Assembly (NCBI RefSeq): GCF_000982825.1
Contig: NZ_CP011047.1
Location: 2,728,001 to 2,792,000 of the forward strand
Direction: 5' to 3'
From: Cronobacter sakazakii
GTDB taxonomy: Bacteria; Pseudomonadota; Gammaproteobacteria; Enterobacterales; Enterobacteriaceae
Length of the DNA: 64,000 nucleotides
Shown: in pieces, positions 53,426 to 62,996 of the stretch
Numbering within the stretch: the first letter of the stretch is position 1
How the letters are laid out: every line of letters begins with the position of its first letter
Notes under the pieces: generated by a model
What the model was told of the DNA's origin: nothing
What the model saw: only the letters and a program-made list of their open reading frames with translations
The model's database searches: none
Program-made: the position numbers and the translations under genes

Positions 53426-54211
53426 TCAGGCCGGCGAACGCTTCGCCATGCTGAAAATAAACAGCAGCGCGGCGCACAGCACCACTGAAGGGCCAGCAGG
53501 CGTGTCGTAAAAGGCGGAGAACGTCAGACCGCCCGTGACCGCCACCATGCCAAGTCCGACCGCAATGCCCGCCATCTGCTCAGGCGTACGGGCAAAACGG
53601 CGCGCGGTTGCTGCCGGGATAATCAACAGTGACGTGATAATCAGCGCCCCGACAAACTTCATCGCCACGCCAATCGTCAGCGCCGTCACCATCATCAGCA
53701 GGATTTTGACGCGCTGTAACGGCACGCCGTCCACAAAGGCGAGATCGGGGCTGATGGTCATGGAGAGTAAATTTCGCCACTGCCAGCACAGCACGCCGAG
53801 CACGACGGCGACACCCAGCCCGACGGAGAGCAGATCGGCAGGCGTCACCGCCAGCAGATCGCCGAACAGGTAGGCCATTAAATCGACGCGGATATTGCCC
53901 ATCAGGCTCACCACAACAAGACCGAGCGACAGCGCGCTGTGCGCCATAATGCCAAGCAGCGTGTCTATCGCCAGATGCGGGCGCTTCTCAAGCCAGACCA
54001 GCCCGCCCGCCAGCAGCAGCGTGACCACAATCACCGCGTAGAACGGGTTGACATCCAGCAGAAGCCCGAAAGCGACGCCGAGGAGCGAGGCATGCGCCAG
54101 CGTATCGCCAAAATAAGACATCCGACGCCAGACCACGAACGAGCCCAGCGGGCCTGCGGCGCAGGCCAGCAGCATACCAGCCATCCAGCCGGGAAGCAGA
54201 AGTTCAATCAT
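53426..54211 (-). CDS. znuB: Zinc ABC transporter permease ZnuB
   Basis: ZnuB is the inner-membrane channel for high-affinity zinc uptake. The 261 residues equal E. coli ZnuB, with about eight hydrophobic segments and the family stretch VVWRRMSYFGDTLAHASLLG in the loop that contacts the ATPase. It overlaps znuC by four bases (ATGA). Confidence 0.97.
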   Translation of the reverse strand: MIELLLPGWMAGMLLACAAGPLGSFVVWRRMSYFGDTLAHASLLGVAFGLLLDVNPFYAVIVVTLLLAGGLVWLEKRPHLAIDTLLGIMAHSALSLGLVVVSLMGNIRVDLMAYLFGDLLAVTPADLLSVGLGVAVVLGVLCWQWRNLLSMTISPDLAFVDGVPLQRVKILLMMVTALTIGVAMKFVGALIITSLLIIPAATARRFARTPEQMAGIAVGLGMVAVTGGLTFSAFYDTPAGPSVVLCAALLFIFSMAKRSPA

Positions 54212-54963
54212 AACGAGCCATTTCCCTTGCGCAGAATAATCCGTCCCTGCAAATCGTGACGGTGGTTATGGTGATGACGGTAAATTCCCAGCTGTTCTGC
54301 GCCGCGCGGGCCAAACATCGAGATAAATTCGGGGTGCATGGAAACCACTTCCGGCGTGCCGGAGCAGCAGATGTGATGATTCAGACACAACACTTCATCT
54401 GTTTTGGCCATCACCAGATGCAAATCGTGCGACACCATCAGCACGCCGCAATTGAGTTCATTACGCAACTGGTTGATTAAATCATACAGCGCCACCTGGC
54501 CGTTGACGTCCACGCCCTGGGTGGGTTCATCAAGCACCAGCAATTGCGGCGCATTCAGCAGCGCGCGCGCCAGCAGCACGCGCTGGGTTTCACCGCCGGA
54601 GAGTTTTTGCATCGGCGCGTCGATAAGATGCCCGGCCTGGACGCGCTTGAGCGCAGGCAGGATATCCGCTTTACGTGTGCCGGGGCGCAGACGCATGAAA
54701 CGACTGACCGTGAGCGGCAGCGTGGCGTCGAGATGCAACTTTTGCGGCACATAACCGATGCGCAGCTGGCGCTCGCGCTTGATAACCCCTTCATCGGGTG
54801 CTACCAGCCCGAGAACCACTCTGACCAGCGTCGATTTTCCGGCACCATTCGGGCCAAGCAGCGTCAGGATGCGTCCGCCAGTGAGGGTTAAAGAAATGTC
54901 AGATAAAACGCGGCGTTGCCCGAAGGAGACGCTAACATTCTGAAGCGATACAAGATTAGTCAT
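54208..54963 (-). CDS. znuC: Zinc ABC transporter ATPase ZnuC
   Basis: ZnuC is the 251-residue ATPase of the zinc importer. Walker A is GPNGAGKST, the signature is LSGGETQRVLLARAL, and Walker B is LLVLDEPTQGVD. The C-terminal tail is His-rich (YRHHHNHRHD), typical of ZnuC. It is divergent from znuA, with a shared Zur box between them. Confidence 0.97.
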   Translation of the reverse strand: MTNLVSLQNVSVSFGQRRVLSDISLTLTGGRILTLLGPNGAGKSTLVRVVLGLVAPDEGVIKRERQLRIGYVPQKLHLDATLPLTVSRFMRLRPGTRKADILPALKRVQAGHLIDAPMQKLSGGETQRVLLARALLNAPQLLVLDEPTQGVDVNGQVALYDLINQLRNELNCGVLMVSHDLHLVMAKTDEVLCLNHHICCSGTPEVVSMHPEFISMFGPRGAEQLGIYRHHHNHRHDLQGRIILRKGNGSL

Positions 54964-54990
54964 GGCAATTTAGTGATTGCAGAAGTTTTC

Positions 54991-55012
54991 GAATGTTATA
55001 ATATCACACTTC
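54991..55012. promoter_or_regulatory. Zur operator between znuC and znuA
   Basis: GAATGTTATAATATCACACT then TC, nearly the E. coli znuA/znuC operator as I remember it. It contains a TATAAT hexamer. Zn-loaded Zur should repress both directions. Confidence 0.8.
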
Positions 55013-55041
55013 CAACATTCATAACGATGATAAGTCGCATT

Positions 55042-55986
55042 ATGTTACATAAAAATACGCTTCTTTGCGCTGCACTCAGTGCAGCAATCCTGGGTGGTGC
55101 AGCCAGCAGCGCTCAGGCCGCCGTAGTCGCTTCGCTTAAGCCGGTAGGCTTTATCGCTTCCGCCATCGCAGATGGCGTCACGCCTACCGAAGTTCTGCTG
55201 CCAGACGGTGCTTCAGAGCATGATTATGCGCTGCGTCCTTCCGATGTTAAACGCTTACAGAAAGCGGATTTAGTGGTCTGGATCGGGCCCGATATGGAAG
55301 CCTTTATGGATAAATCCGTGAAGGCGTTGCCGGCGCAAAAAAATCTGGCGCTAAGCGAGCTTGCGTCTGTGAAACCGCTTCTGATGAAAGGCGCTGATGA
55401 TGACGATGATGATCATGACGAACATGCGCATCAGGGTGCAGAAAGTGACGAACATCACCATCATGGCGATTATAACATGCACATCTGGCTGTCGCCGGAA
55501 ATCGCCCGGGCGTCGGCGGTTGCAATCCACGAAAAATTAGTGGAACTTATGCCGCAAAGCAAAGCCAAACTGGACGCCAACCTCCAGCGCTTCGAGGCCG
55601 AACTGGCCCGGACAGACAAACAGGTGGCGAACGAGCTGGCACCGCTGAAAGGGAAAGGATACTTCGTTTTTCATGACGCTTACGGCTATTACGAAAAACA
55701 TTACGGCCTGACATCGCTCGGCCATTTTACCGTGAATCCCGAAATCCAGCCCGGTGCGCAGCGTTTACATGAAATAAGAACAGAGTTGGTTGAGCAAAAA
55801 GCCGAGTGCGTTTTTGCTGAGCCACAGTTCAGGCCGGCGGTGATTGAAGCCGTTGCCAGGGGTACGAAAGTTCGAATGGGAACGCTCGACCCGCTGGGAA
55901 CGTCTGTCAGCCTGGGTAAGGACAGCTACATGCAGTTTCTGACTCAGTTATCTAACCAATATGCCAGCTGCCTGAAAGGAGATTAA
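55042..55986 (+). CDS. znuA: Zinc ABC transporter periplasmic binding protein ZnuA
   Basis: ZnuA captures zinc in the periplasm. It has 314 residues, a signal peptide (about 1-26, …SSAQA) and the metal ligands in ASEHDY (His), NMHIWLSPE (His) and FVFHDAYGYYE (His). The acidic His-rich loop (about 114-145, DDDDDHDEHAHQ…HHHHGD) is present. I start it at ATG 55042 by alignment with E. coli; the frame is open upstream through the Zur box, and an ATG five codons earlier (55027) is an alternative. The ribosome site is weak for both. Confidence 0.94.
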   Translation: MLHKNTLLCAALSAAILGGAASSAQAAVVASLKPVGFIASAIADGVTPTEVLLPDGASEHDYALRPSDVKRLQKADLVVWIGPDMEAFMDKSVKALPAQKNLALSELASVKPLLMKGADDDDDDHDEHAHQGAESDEHHHHGDYNMHIWLSPEIARASAVAIHEKLVELMPQSKAKLDANLQRFEAELARTDKQVANELAPLKGKGYFVFHDAYGYYEKHYGLTSLGHFTVNPEIQPGAQRLHEIRTELVEQKAECVFAEPQFRPAVIEAVARGTKVRMGTLDPLGTSVSLGKDSYMQFLTQLSNQYASCLKGD

Positions 55987-56001
55987 CGAGGAAGTGGATA
56001 C

Positions 56002-57333
56002 GTGCAACAGATAGCCCGCTCTGTCGCCCTGGCATTTAACAACCTGCCACGACCCCATCGCGTTATGCTGGGGTCTCTTACAGTTCTCACACTCGCGGTC
56101 GCCGTCTGGCGGCCGTACATTTACCACCCCGAATCGGAATCAGCGCCCGTCGTAAAAACCATCGAGCTGCGCAAGAGCGAGATCCGCTCTCTGCTGCCGG
56201 AGGCGAGCGAACCTATCGATCAGGCCGCACCAGAAGATGACGAAGCTATCCCGCAGGATGAGCTTGACGATAAAACCGCCGGTGAAGCCGGGGTGCATGA
56301 ATATGTGGTTTCCACTGGCGATACCTTAAGCAGCGTACTGAACCAGTACGGTATCGACATGGGGGATATCAGCCAGCTCGCGTCGGTCGATAAAGACCTG
56401 CGTAATCTGAAAATCGGTCAGCAGATCTCCTGGACGCTCACCGACAGCGGCGAGTTACAGCGCCTGACCTGGGAGATGTCGCGCCGCGAAACCCGCACCT
56501 ATGACCGCACGCCTGCAGGCGGCTTCAAAATGAGTAGCGAAGTGCAGCAGGGCGACTGGGTGAACAACGTGCTGAAAGGCACCGTGGGCGGCAGCTTTGT
56601 TGCCAGCGCCAAAGAGGCGGGCCTCACCAGCGCGGAAATCAGCGCCGTCATCAAAGCGATGCAGTGGCAGATGGACTTCCGTAAGCTGAAAAAAGGCGAT
56701 GAGTTCTCGGTGCTGATGTCGCGCGAAATGCTCGACGGCAAGCGTGAGCAGAGCCAGTTGCTCGGCGTTCGTCTGCGTTCCTCCGGCAAAGATTATTATG
56801 CGATCCGCGCCGAAGATGGCAAATTCTACGACCGCAACGGCTCAGGGCTTGCCAAAGGCTTTATGCGCTTCCCGACGTCGCGTCAGTTCCGCGTCTCATC
56901 GAATTTCAACCCGCGCCGTCTGAACCCGGTAACAGGGCGCGTGGCACCGCATAAAGGTGTCGATTTCGCGATGCCGCAGGGTACGCCGGTACTGGCGGTG
57001 GGCGATGGCGAAGTGGTGATGGCCAAGCGTAGCGGGGCGGCGGGCTATTATGTCGCTATCCGTCACGGCCGCACCTATACCACCCGCTATATGCACCTGA
57101 AAAAGCTGCTGGTGAAACCGGGCCAGAAAGTGAAACGCGGCGATCGCATCGCGCTTTCCGGTAACACCGGGCGTTCCACCGGCCCGCATCTCCATTATGA
57201 AATCTGGATCAACCAGCAGGCCGTTAACCCGCTGACCGCCAAGCTGCCGCGCTCTGAAGGCCTGACCGGCTCCGATCGCAGCGACTTCTTGGCGAAGGTC
57301 AAAGAAGTGGTGCCGCAACTGACGCTTGATTAA
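56002..57333 (+). CDS. mepM: Murein DD-endopeptidase MepM
   Basis: MepM cuts peptidoglycan cross-links so that the wall can grow. The 443-residue protein (440 in E. coli) has an N-terminal membrane anchor (about 21-36), a LysM domain (HEYVVSTGDTLSSVLNQYG) and a C-terminal M23 (LytM) domain with zinc ligands in HKGVDFAMP and GPHLHYEIW. It starts with GTG 15 bases after znuA. A terminator follows. Confidence 0.96.
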   Translation: MQQIARSVALAFNNLPRPHRVMLGSLTVLTLAVAVWRPYIYHPESESAPVVKTIELRKSEIRSLLPEASEPIDQAAPEDDEAIPQDELDDKTAGEAGVHEYVVSTGDTLSSVLNQYGIDMGDISQLASVDKDLRNLKIGQQISWTLTDSGELQRLTWEMSRRETRTYDRTPAGGFKMSSEVQQGDWVNNVLKGTVGGSFVASAKEAGLTSAEISAVIKAMQWQMDFRKLKKGDEFSVLMSREMLDGKREQSQLLGVRLRSSGKDYYAIRAEDGKFYDRNGSGLAKGFMRFPTSRQFRVSSNFNPRRLNPVTGRVAPHKGVDFAMPQGTPVLAVGDGEVVMAKRSGAAGYYVAIRHGRTYTTRYMHLKKLLVKPGQKVKRGDRIALSGNTGRSTGPHLHYEIWINQQAVNPLTAKLPRSEGLTGSDRSDFLAKVKEVVPQLTLD

Positions 57334-57349
57334 AAGCGCGGCAATTAAC

Positions 57350-57379
57350 AGCCGGTGCCTTCGCGCGCCGGCTTTTTAT
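57350..57379 (+). terminator. Rho-independent terminator after mepM
   Basis: AGCCGGTGC pairs with GCGCCGGCT (one G-U pair) over a six-base loop, followed by TTTTATT. Confidence 0.82.
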
Positions 57380-57458
57380 TTTGTCTGGCGGTCCTGCCGC
57401 CGCTAAACTCCTTCATTATTTTCTCTTTTGATTACCTGGCTCTGGCCTGAGAACCGTC

Positions 57459-58427
57459 ATGGACACAAAAAAAACAAAAAGTGAATACATTCCCGAATTC
57501 GAGCGCGCGTTCCTGCACCCGCGCTACTGGGGCGCCTGGCTCGGAATTGGCGCCTGTGCGGCACTCGCCCTGACGCCGCCGTCTTTTCGCGATCCGCTGC
57601 TCGGTAAACTCGGCCGGCTGGCGGGAAAATTCGGTAAAAGTGCCCGTCGTCGTGCCCGCATCAACCTGTTTTACTGCTTCCCTGAGCTCTCCGAGGCGCA
57701 ACGCGAAGCGATTATCGATAATATGTTCGCCACCGCGCCGCAGGCGATGGTGTTTATGGCCGAACTGGCGCTGCGTGGCCCGGAAAAAGTCTTAAACCGC
57801 GTTGACTGGCACGGTGAAGCATTTCTTAACGAGCTGCTGGCGAACAGAGAAAATGTCATTTTGCTCGTTCCTCACGGCTGGGGCGTCGATATTCCGGCGA
57901 TGCTGCTGGCCTCGCGCGGCGTGCGCATGGCGGCGATGTTCCATCATCAGGGTAACCGGCTGTTAGATTATGTCTGGAACACCGTGCGCAGGCGTTTTGG
58001 CGGGCGTTTACATCCCCGCCAGGACGGCATCAAACCGTTTATTAAATCGGTGCGCGAAGGCTACTGGGGTTACTATCTGCCGGATGAAGATCACGGACCG
58101 GAGCAGAGCGAATTTGTCGATTTCTTCGCAACCTATAAAGCAACGCTCCCGGCAGTGGGCCGCCTGATGAAAGTCTGTAACGCGCGAGTGATCCCGCTCT
58201 TCCCGGTTTATAACGCTAAAACGCACCGTCTTGATGTGCTGATACGTCCGCCAATGGATGATCTCGCAAACGCCGATGACGTGACGCTGGCGCGCCGTAT
58301 GAACGAAGAGGTGGAACATTTCGTCGGCCCGCACCCTGAGCAATACACCTGGATCCTTAAACTTCTGAAAACGCGTAAAGCAGGCGAGACTGAGCCGTAT
58401 CGCCGCAAAGATCTTTATCCGAAATAA
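57459..58427 (+). CDS. lpxM: Lipid A myristoyltransferase LpxM (MsbB)
   Basis: LpxM adds the last acyl chain (usually myristate) to lipid A at the inner membrane. The 322 residues match E. coli LpxM (323). The acyltransferase motif HX4D is in LLVPHGWGVDIP, and one N-terminal membrane segment lies at about 22-45. The start MDTKKTKSEYIPEFERAF is that of E. coli. A bidirectional terminator separates it from pykA. Confidence 0.96.
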   Translation: MDTKKTKSEYIPEFERAFLHPRYWGAWLGIGACAALALTPPSFRDPLLGKLGRLAGKFGKSARRRARINLFYCFPELSEAQREAIIDNMFATAPQAMVFMAELALRGPEKVLNRVDWHGEAFLNELLANRENVILLVPHGWGVDIPAMLLASRGVRMAAMFHHQGNRLLDYVWNTVRRRFGGRLHPRQDGIKPFIKSVREGYWGYYLPDEDHGPEQSEFVDFFATYKATLPAVGRLMKVCNARVIPLFPVYNAKTHRLDVLIRPPMDDLANADDVTLARRMNEEVEHFVGPHPEQYTWILKLLKTRKAGETEPYRRKDLYPK

Positions 58428-58462
58428 AAAAGCCGCTCAGAGCGAACGGCTTAAATAGTGAG

Positions 58463-58487
58463 AAAAGGGGCATGGGCCCCTTTTTTT
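58463..58487. terminator. Bidirectional terminator between lpxM and pykA
   Basis: AAAAGGGGC, loop ATGG, GCCCCTTTT and more T. A weaker AAGCCG/CGGCTT stem precedes it at 58431-58452. Confidence 0.9.
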
Positions 58488-58494
58488 ATGGCGT

Positions 58495-59937
58495 TTAGTC
58501 GACGGTCAGCACGCGTGTGGTGTTGGTGCTGCCGGTGGTGCCCATCATGTCACCCTGGGTAACGATAACCAGATCGCCAGTCACCAGATAGCCTTTGTCA
58601 CGCAGCAGGTTAACGGCATCCTGCGCCGCCGCCACGCCGTCGTTGGCGCTGTCGAAATAAACCGGCGTCACGCCGCGATAAAGCGCGGTCAGGTTCAGGG
58701 TGCGCTCATGGCGGGACATCGCGAAAATCGGCAGGCCGGAGCTGATACGCGAGGTCATCAGCGCGGTGCGACCTGATTCAGTCATGGTGATAATCGCGCT
58801 TACGCCTTTCAGGTGGTTGGCCGCGTACATGGCCGACATCGCAATCGCTTCTTCAACGTTATCAAACTCCACATCCAGGCGGTGTTTAGAAACGTTGATG
58901 CTCGGGATTTTCTCCGCCCCGAGGCAGACGCGCGCCATCGCTGAAACGGTTTCTGCCGGGTACTGGCCTGCGGCGGTTTCCGCCGACAGCATCACGGCGT
59001 CGGTGCCGTCCAGCACAGCGTTCGCCACGTCCATGACTTCAGCACGGGTTGGCATCGGGTTGGTAATCATCGACTCCATCATCTGGGTCGCGGTGATGAC
59101 GGCACGATTCAGCTTACGGGCACGACGAATAAGGGTTTTCTGGATGCCGACCAGCTCCGGATCGCCGATTTCAACGCCCAGGTCGCCACGCGCAACCATC
59201 ACGACATCAGACGCCAGAATAATGTCATCCATCGCTTCGTTGCTGCATACCGCTTCGGCGCGCTCGACTTTGGCGCAAATTTTCGCGTCACAGCCCGCGT
59301 CGCGTGCGAGACGGCGAGCGTAGTTCAGATCTTCGCCGCAGCGCGGGAAGGAGACGGCCAGATAATCCACGCCGATTTTCGCCGCGGTGATGATGTCGGC
59401 TTTATCTTTTTCGGTCAGCGCTTCAGCGGAAAGCCCGCCACCCAGCTTGTTGATACCTTTGTTGTTCGACAACGGGCCGCCGACGGTGACTTCGGTGAAG
59501 ACTTTCATGCCCTGGACTTCAAGGACTTTCAGCTGTACGCGGCCGTCGTCCAGCAGGAGGATATCGCCTGGCACCACGTCCGCCGGCAGGCCTTTATAGT
59601 CGATACCGACTTTTTCTTTATCGCCTTCGCCTTTGCCGAGGTTGGCGTCGAGCAGGAATTTATCGCCAATGTTGAGGAAAACTTTGCCTTCTTTAAAGGT
59701 AGAGACGCGAATTTTCGGCCCCTGTAAGTCGCCGAGAATAGCGACGTGACGTCCCAGTTTGGCCGCGATCTCGCGGACTTTATCAGCGCGAAGCTGATGA
59801 TCTTCCGGCGTCCCGTGCGAGAAGTTCATACGCACTACGTTCGCGCCAGCGGCGATAATTTTTTCGAGGTTATTATCGCGGTCAGTAGCCGGGCCTAACG
59901 TGGTCACGATTTTGGTTCTGCGAAGCCGTCTGGACAT
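58495..59937 (-). CDS. pykA: Pyruvate kinase II
   Basis: PykA turns phosphoenolpyruvate and ADP into pyruvate and ATP. The 480 residues equal E. coli PykA, opening MSRRLRRTKIVTTLGPATDR. The signature IICAKVERAEAVxxxxEI-type region reads AKVERAEAVCSNEAMDDI, and MVARGDLGVEIG and ITATQMMESM are present. A weak TGTAA-N-TTACA repeat lies upstream at 60038-60048 but does not fit the HexR spacing. Confidence 0.97.
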   Translation of the reverse strand: MSRRLRRTKIVTTLGPATDRDNNLEKIIAAGANVVRMNFSHGTPEDHQLRADKVREIAAKLGRHVAILGDLQGPKIRVSTFKEGKVFLNIGDKFLLDANLGKGEGDKEKVGIDYKGLPADVVPGDILLLDDGRVQLKVLEVQGMKVFTEVTVGGPLSNNKGINKLGGGLSAEALTEKDKADIITAAKIGVDYLAVSFPRCGEDLNYARRLARDAGCDAKICAKVERAEAVCSNEAMDDIILASDVVMVARGDLGVEIGDPELVGIQKTLIRRARKLNRAVITATQMMESMITNPMPTRAEVMDVANAVLDGTDAVMLSAETAAGQYPAETVSAMARVCLGAEKIPSINVSKHRLDVEFDNVEEAIAMSAMYAANHLKGVSAIITMTESGRTALMTSRISSGLPIFAMSRHERTLNLTALYRGVTPVYFDSANDGVAAAQDAVNLLRDKGYLVTGDLVIVTQGDMMGTTGSTNTTRVLTVD

Positions 59938-60066
59938 GTATTACTCCGTTGACTGAAACAACTTTGGTGTTGCGTGAACATAAATTCGGCGCGGTGGCCT
60001 GTTTCGAATAGAGACACAAACCATAACCGAATGGCTTTGTAAGTTACAACTTTGTTATAAAAATGA

Positions 60067-60933
60067 TTACTGGTCGTCAGAAACCAGTAAGCTCTTATCA
60101 AAACGCGATTCCTTGAGCGCTTCTTTGACTCGCTTCAAGTTATCCCGGAATTTTGCCCCGCGACGCAGCGTAAACCCCGTCGCCAGCACATCGATGACGG
60201 TCAGCTGCGCAAGCCGTGAAACCATCGGCATATAGATGTCGGTATCTTCCGGCACGTCCAGCAGCAGAGCGAGACTCGCTTCCCGGGCAAGCGGCGACCC
60301 ACGAGAAGTGATTGCCAGCACCAGCGCGTCGTTGTCGCGGGCAAGACGCGCCAGCTCCACCAGACTTTTCGTGCGCCCGGTGTGAGAAATCAGCACCACC
60401 ACGTCATCGGCGCCGCCATTCATGCAGCTCATACGCTGCACGACAATATCGTCGGAATAGACGACAGGTACATTAAAGCGAAAGAACTTATTCATCGCGT
60501 CGTGCGCCACGGCCGCCGACGATCCCAGGCCAAAAAACGCGATTTTCTTCGCCTGGGTGAGCATATCGACCGCCCGGTTCACTGTCGCCATATCGAGCGA
60601 CTGGCGCACGTGATCGAGGCTTGCCATCGCCGATTCAAAAATTTTCGTGGTATAGGCTTCAACGCTGTCATCTTCATCGACATTGCGATTCACATACGGC
60701 GTGCCGTTGGCGAGACTCTGGGCCAGATGCAGTTTAAAATCAGGAAAGCCTTTGGTCTCAAGGCTCCGGCAGAAACGGTTGACGGTCGGCTCGCTGACGC
60801 CCGCTTCGCTTGCAAGCGTCGCGATACTCGAATGCATCGCCTGTGCAGGCGATTCCAGAATCACTTCAGCGACTTTGCGTTCAGATTTACTCAGATGTTC
60901 CAGTTGCGACTGGATCTTTTCCAGCATGTTCAT
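60067..60933 (-). CDS. hexR: RpiR-family repressor HexR
   Basis: HexR represses zwf, edd-eda and other central-carbon genes and is released by 2-keto-3-deoxy-6-phosphogluconate. The 288-residue protein has an N-terminal helix-turn-helix (about 20-60, SEPTVNRFCRSLETKGFPDF) and a C-terminal SIS sugar-phosphate domain (about 125-270, FFGLGSSAAVAHDA). I start it at ATG 60933 (MNMLEKIQSQLEHL) as in E. coli; the open frame runs ten codons further upstream, to 60963. It is divergent from zwf. Confidence 0.95.
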   Translation of the reverse strand: MNMLEKIQSQLEHLSKSERKVAEVILESPAQAMHSSIATLASEAGVSEPTVNRFCRSLETKGFPDFKLHLAQSLANGTPYVNRNVDEDDSVEAYTTKIFESAMASLDHVRQSLDMATVNRAVDMLTQAKKIAFFGLGSSAAVAHDAMNKFFRFNVPVVYSDDIVVQRMSCMNGGADDVVVLISHTGRTKSLVELARLARDNDALVLAITSRGSPLAREASLALLLDVPEDTDIYMPMVSRLAQLTVIDVLATGFTLRRGAKFRDNLKRVKEALKESRFDKSLLVSDDQ

Positions 60934-61227
60934 TGCTAACATGAGACCCGCAGAGAGCGTCATTTCACACGATTGGGAAACGACGATGAGTTTTATCGAG
61001 AATATACTCCTGATAGTACAGGTGCAGGCTGGCTGAAAAAGACAATGTTGTTGTTTTTTTTCATAACATGATCGCGGTCTGATTTTGTTATGGCATCGGT
61101 GGCGGAAAAAGCGCCAGCCGGGCGCAGTGGGCCACTTTCAGAGCGATCGCCGGGTTGCATGATGCTTTAGTCATCAACGCCAGACGCTTAGGAGTATCCT
61201 GAAAGACCTAAAAGCAGTAGAGTGCAG

Positions 61228-61242
61228 TGTAAGAAAATTACA
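61228..61242 (+). promoter_or_regulatory. HexR operator upstream of zwf
   Basis: TGTAA-GAAAA-TTACA is a palindrome fitting the HexR motif (TGTAAT-like arms with a five-base centre). It lies 45 bp before the zwf ATG and just after a region of promoter-like sequence, a good place to block zwf. Confidence 0.75.
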
Positions 61243-61286
61243 ATGATGACCTGTCCCGACAGGGATTCCGAAACGAGGAGAAAGAC

Positions 61287-62762
61287 ATGGCGGTAACGCA
61301 AACAGCGCAGGCGTGCGACTTAGTGATTTTCGGCGCCAAAGGCGATCTGGCGCGCCGAAAACTGTTGCCTTCCCTGTATCAGCTGGAAAAAGCGGGCCAA
61401 ATCCATCCGGATACCCGCATTCTGGGGGTAGGCCGCGCGGACTGGGATAAAGCAGCCTATACCAAAGTCGTCCGTGAAGCGCTTGAAACCTTCATGAAAG
61501 AAAAAATCGACGAAGCCCTCTGGAACACTTTAAGCGGCCGTCTCGATTTTTGTAATCTGGATGTCAACGACACCGCCGCGTTTACTCGTCTCGGCAAAAT
61601 GCTGGATCAGAAAAACCGCGTCACCATTAACTACTTCGCCATGCCGCCAAGCACTTTTGGCGCGATTTGCGAAGGCCTGGGGGCGGCGAAACTTAACGCC
61701 AAACCGGCGCGTGTGGTAATGGAAAAACCGCTTGGCACCTCGCTTGAAACCTCCCGCGAGATCAACGACCAGGTCGGTAAATTCTTCGAAGAGTGCCAGG
61801 TCTACCGTATCGACCACTACCTCGGTAAAGAGACGGTGCTGAACCTGCTGGCGCTGCGCTTCGCGAACTCGCTGTTCGTCAACAACTGGGACAACCGCAC
61901 TATCGATCACGTGGAAATCACCGTGGCCGAAGAAGTGGGCATCGAAGGCCGCTGGGGCTATTTCGATCAGGCGGGCCAGATGCGCGACATGATCCAGAAC
62001 CACCTGCTGCAAATCCTCTGCATGATTGCGATGTCGCCGCCGTCTGACCTGACTGCCGACAGCATTCGCGACGAAAAAGTGAAAGTGCTGCGCTCGCTGC
62101 GCCGTATCGACCGCTCCAACGTGCGTGAGAAAACCGTGCGTGGCCAGTACACCGCGGGTTTCGCGCAGGGCAAAAAAGTGCCGGGTTATCTGGAAGAAGA
62201 GGGCGCTAACAAAACCAGCCATACGGAAACGTTTGTGGCTATCCGCGTGGATATCGACAACTGGCGCTGGGCGGGCGTGCCGTTCTACCTGCGTACCGGT
62301 AAACGTCTTCCGACCAAATGCTCTGAAGTCGTGGTCTATTTCAAAACGCCGGAGCTGAACCTGTTTAAAGACTCCTGGCAGGATCTGCCGCAGAACAAGC
62401 TCACTATCCGTCTGCAGCCAGACGAAGGCGTGGATATCCAGGTGCTGAACAAAGTGCCGGGGCTTGATCACAAGCACAACCTGCAAACCACCAAGCTGGA
62501 TCTGAGCTACTCAGAGACCTTTAACGAAAGCCACCTGGCCGATGCCTACGAGCGCCTGTTGCTCGAAACCATGCGCGGTATTCAGGCGCTGTTCGTGCGT
62601 CGCGATGAAGTGGAAGAGGCCTGGAAATGGGTCGACTCCATCACCGAAGCCTGGGCGGCGGACAACGACGCGCCGAAACCGTATCAGGCCGGCACCTGGG
62701 GCCCTGTCGCCTCGGTCGCGATGATTACCCGCGATGGTCGTTCCTGGAACGAGTTCGAATAA
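61287..62762 (+). CDS. zwf: Glucose-6-phosphate 1-dehydrogenase
   Basis: Zwf oxidises glucose 6-phosphate with NADP+, the entry to the pentose-phosphate and Entner-Doudoroff paths. The 491 residues equal E. coli Zwf. The coenzyme loop is FGAKGDLARRKLLPSL, and the substrate motif is RIDHYLGKE. GAGGAGAAAGAC precedes the ATG. The HexR box lies directly upstream. A terminator separates it from edd. Confidence 0.98.
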   Translation: MAVTQTAQACDLVIFGAKGDLARRKLLPSLYQLEKAGQIHPDTRILGVGRADWDKAAYTKVVREALETFMKEKIDEALWNTLSGRLDFCNLDVNDTAAFTRLGKMLDQKNRVTINYFAMPPSTFGAICEGLGAAKLNAKPARVVMEKPLGTSLETSREINDQVGKFFEECQVYRIDHYLGKETVLNLLALRFANSLFVNNWDNRTIDHVEITVAEEVGIEGRWGYFDQAGQMRDMIQNHLLQILCMIAMSPPSDLTADSIRDEKVKVLRSLRRIDRSNVREKTVRGQYTAGFAQGKKVPGYLEEEGANKTSHTETFVAIRVDIDNWRWAGVPFYLRTGKRLPTKCSEVVVYFKTPELNLFKDSWQDLPQNKLTIRLQPDEGVDIQVLNKVPGLDHKHNLQTTKLDLSYSETFNESHLADAYERLLLETMRGIQALFVRRDEVEEAWKWVDSITEAWAADNDAPKPYQAGTWGPVASVAMITRDGRSWNEFE

Positions 62763-62836
62763 TCGACCGGTACGGAGGAGTGTTACTTTACCGGTAACAT
62801 GATCCGAAACAGGTGTTGTGTAAAAAATTCTTTTTT

Positions 62837-62872
62837 AAAGCCCCGTCTGGATTCACCAGCGGGGCTTTTTTT
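62837..62872 (+). terminator. Rho-independent terminator after zwf
   Basis: AAAGCCCCG pairs with CGGGGCTTT around an inner CTGG/CCAG stem, followed by a T-run. Confidence 0.92.
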
Positions 62873-62996
62873 ATTACACTGGCTGAAGCGATTTTGCTCT
62901 TGTGAGGCGCGGCTGGCGCATATACGTGATAACCCCGCGGCGTTGCGCAACGCCTGAAAAGGCGGCCTCAGGCAGACATAACAGAGAGGACTTTTT

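Noticed and set aside
54916..55041. Upstream start for znuA
   Set aside because: It would run through the Zur operator and the divergent promoter, so it is unlikely to be transcribed.
60038..60048. HexR-like repeat TGTAA-G-TTACA upstream of pykA
   Set aside because: The arms fit but the centre is one base in place of five, so HexR should not recognise it in the usual way.
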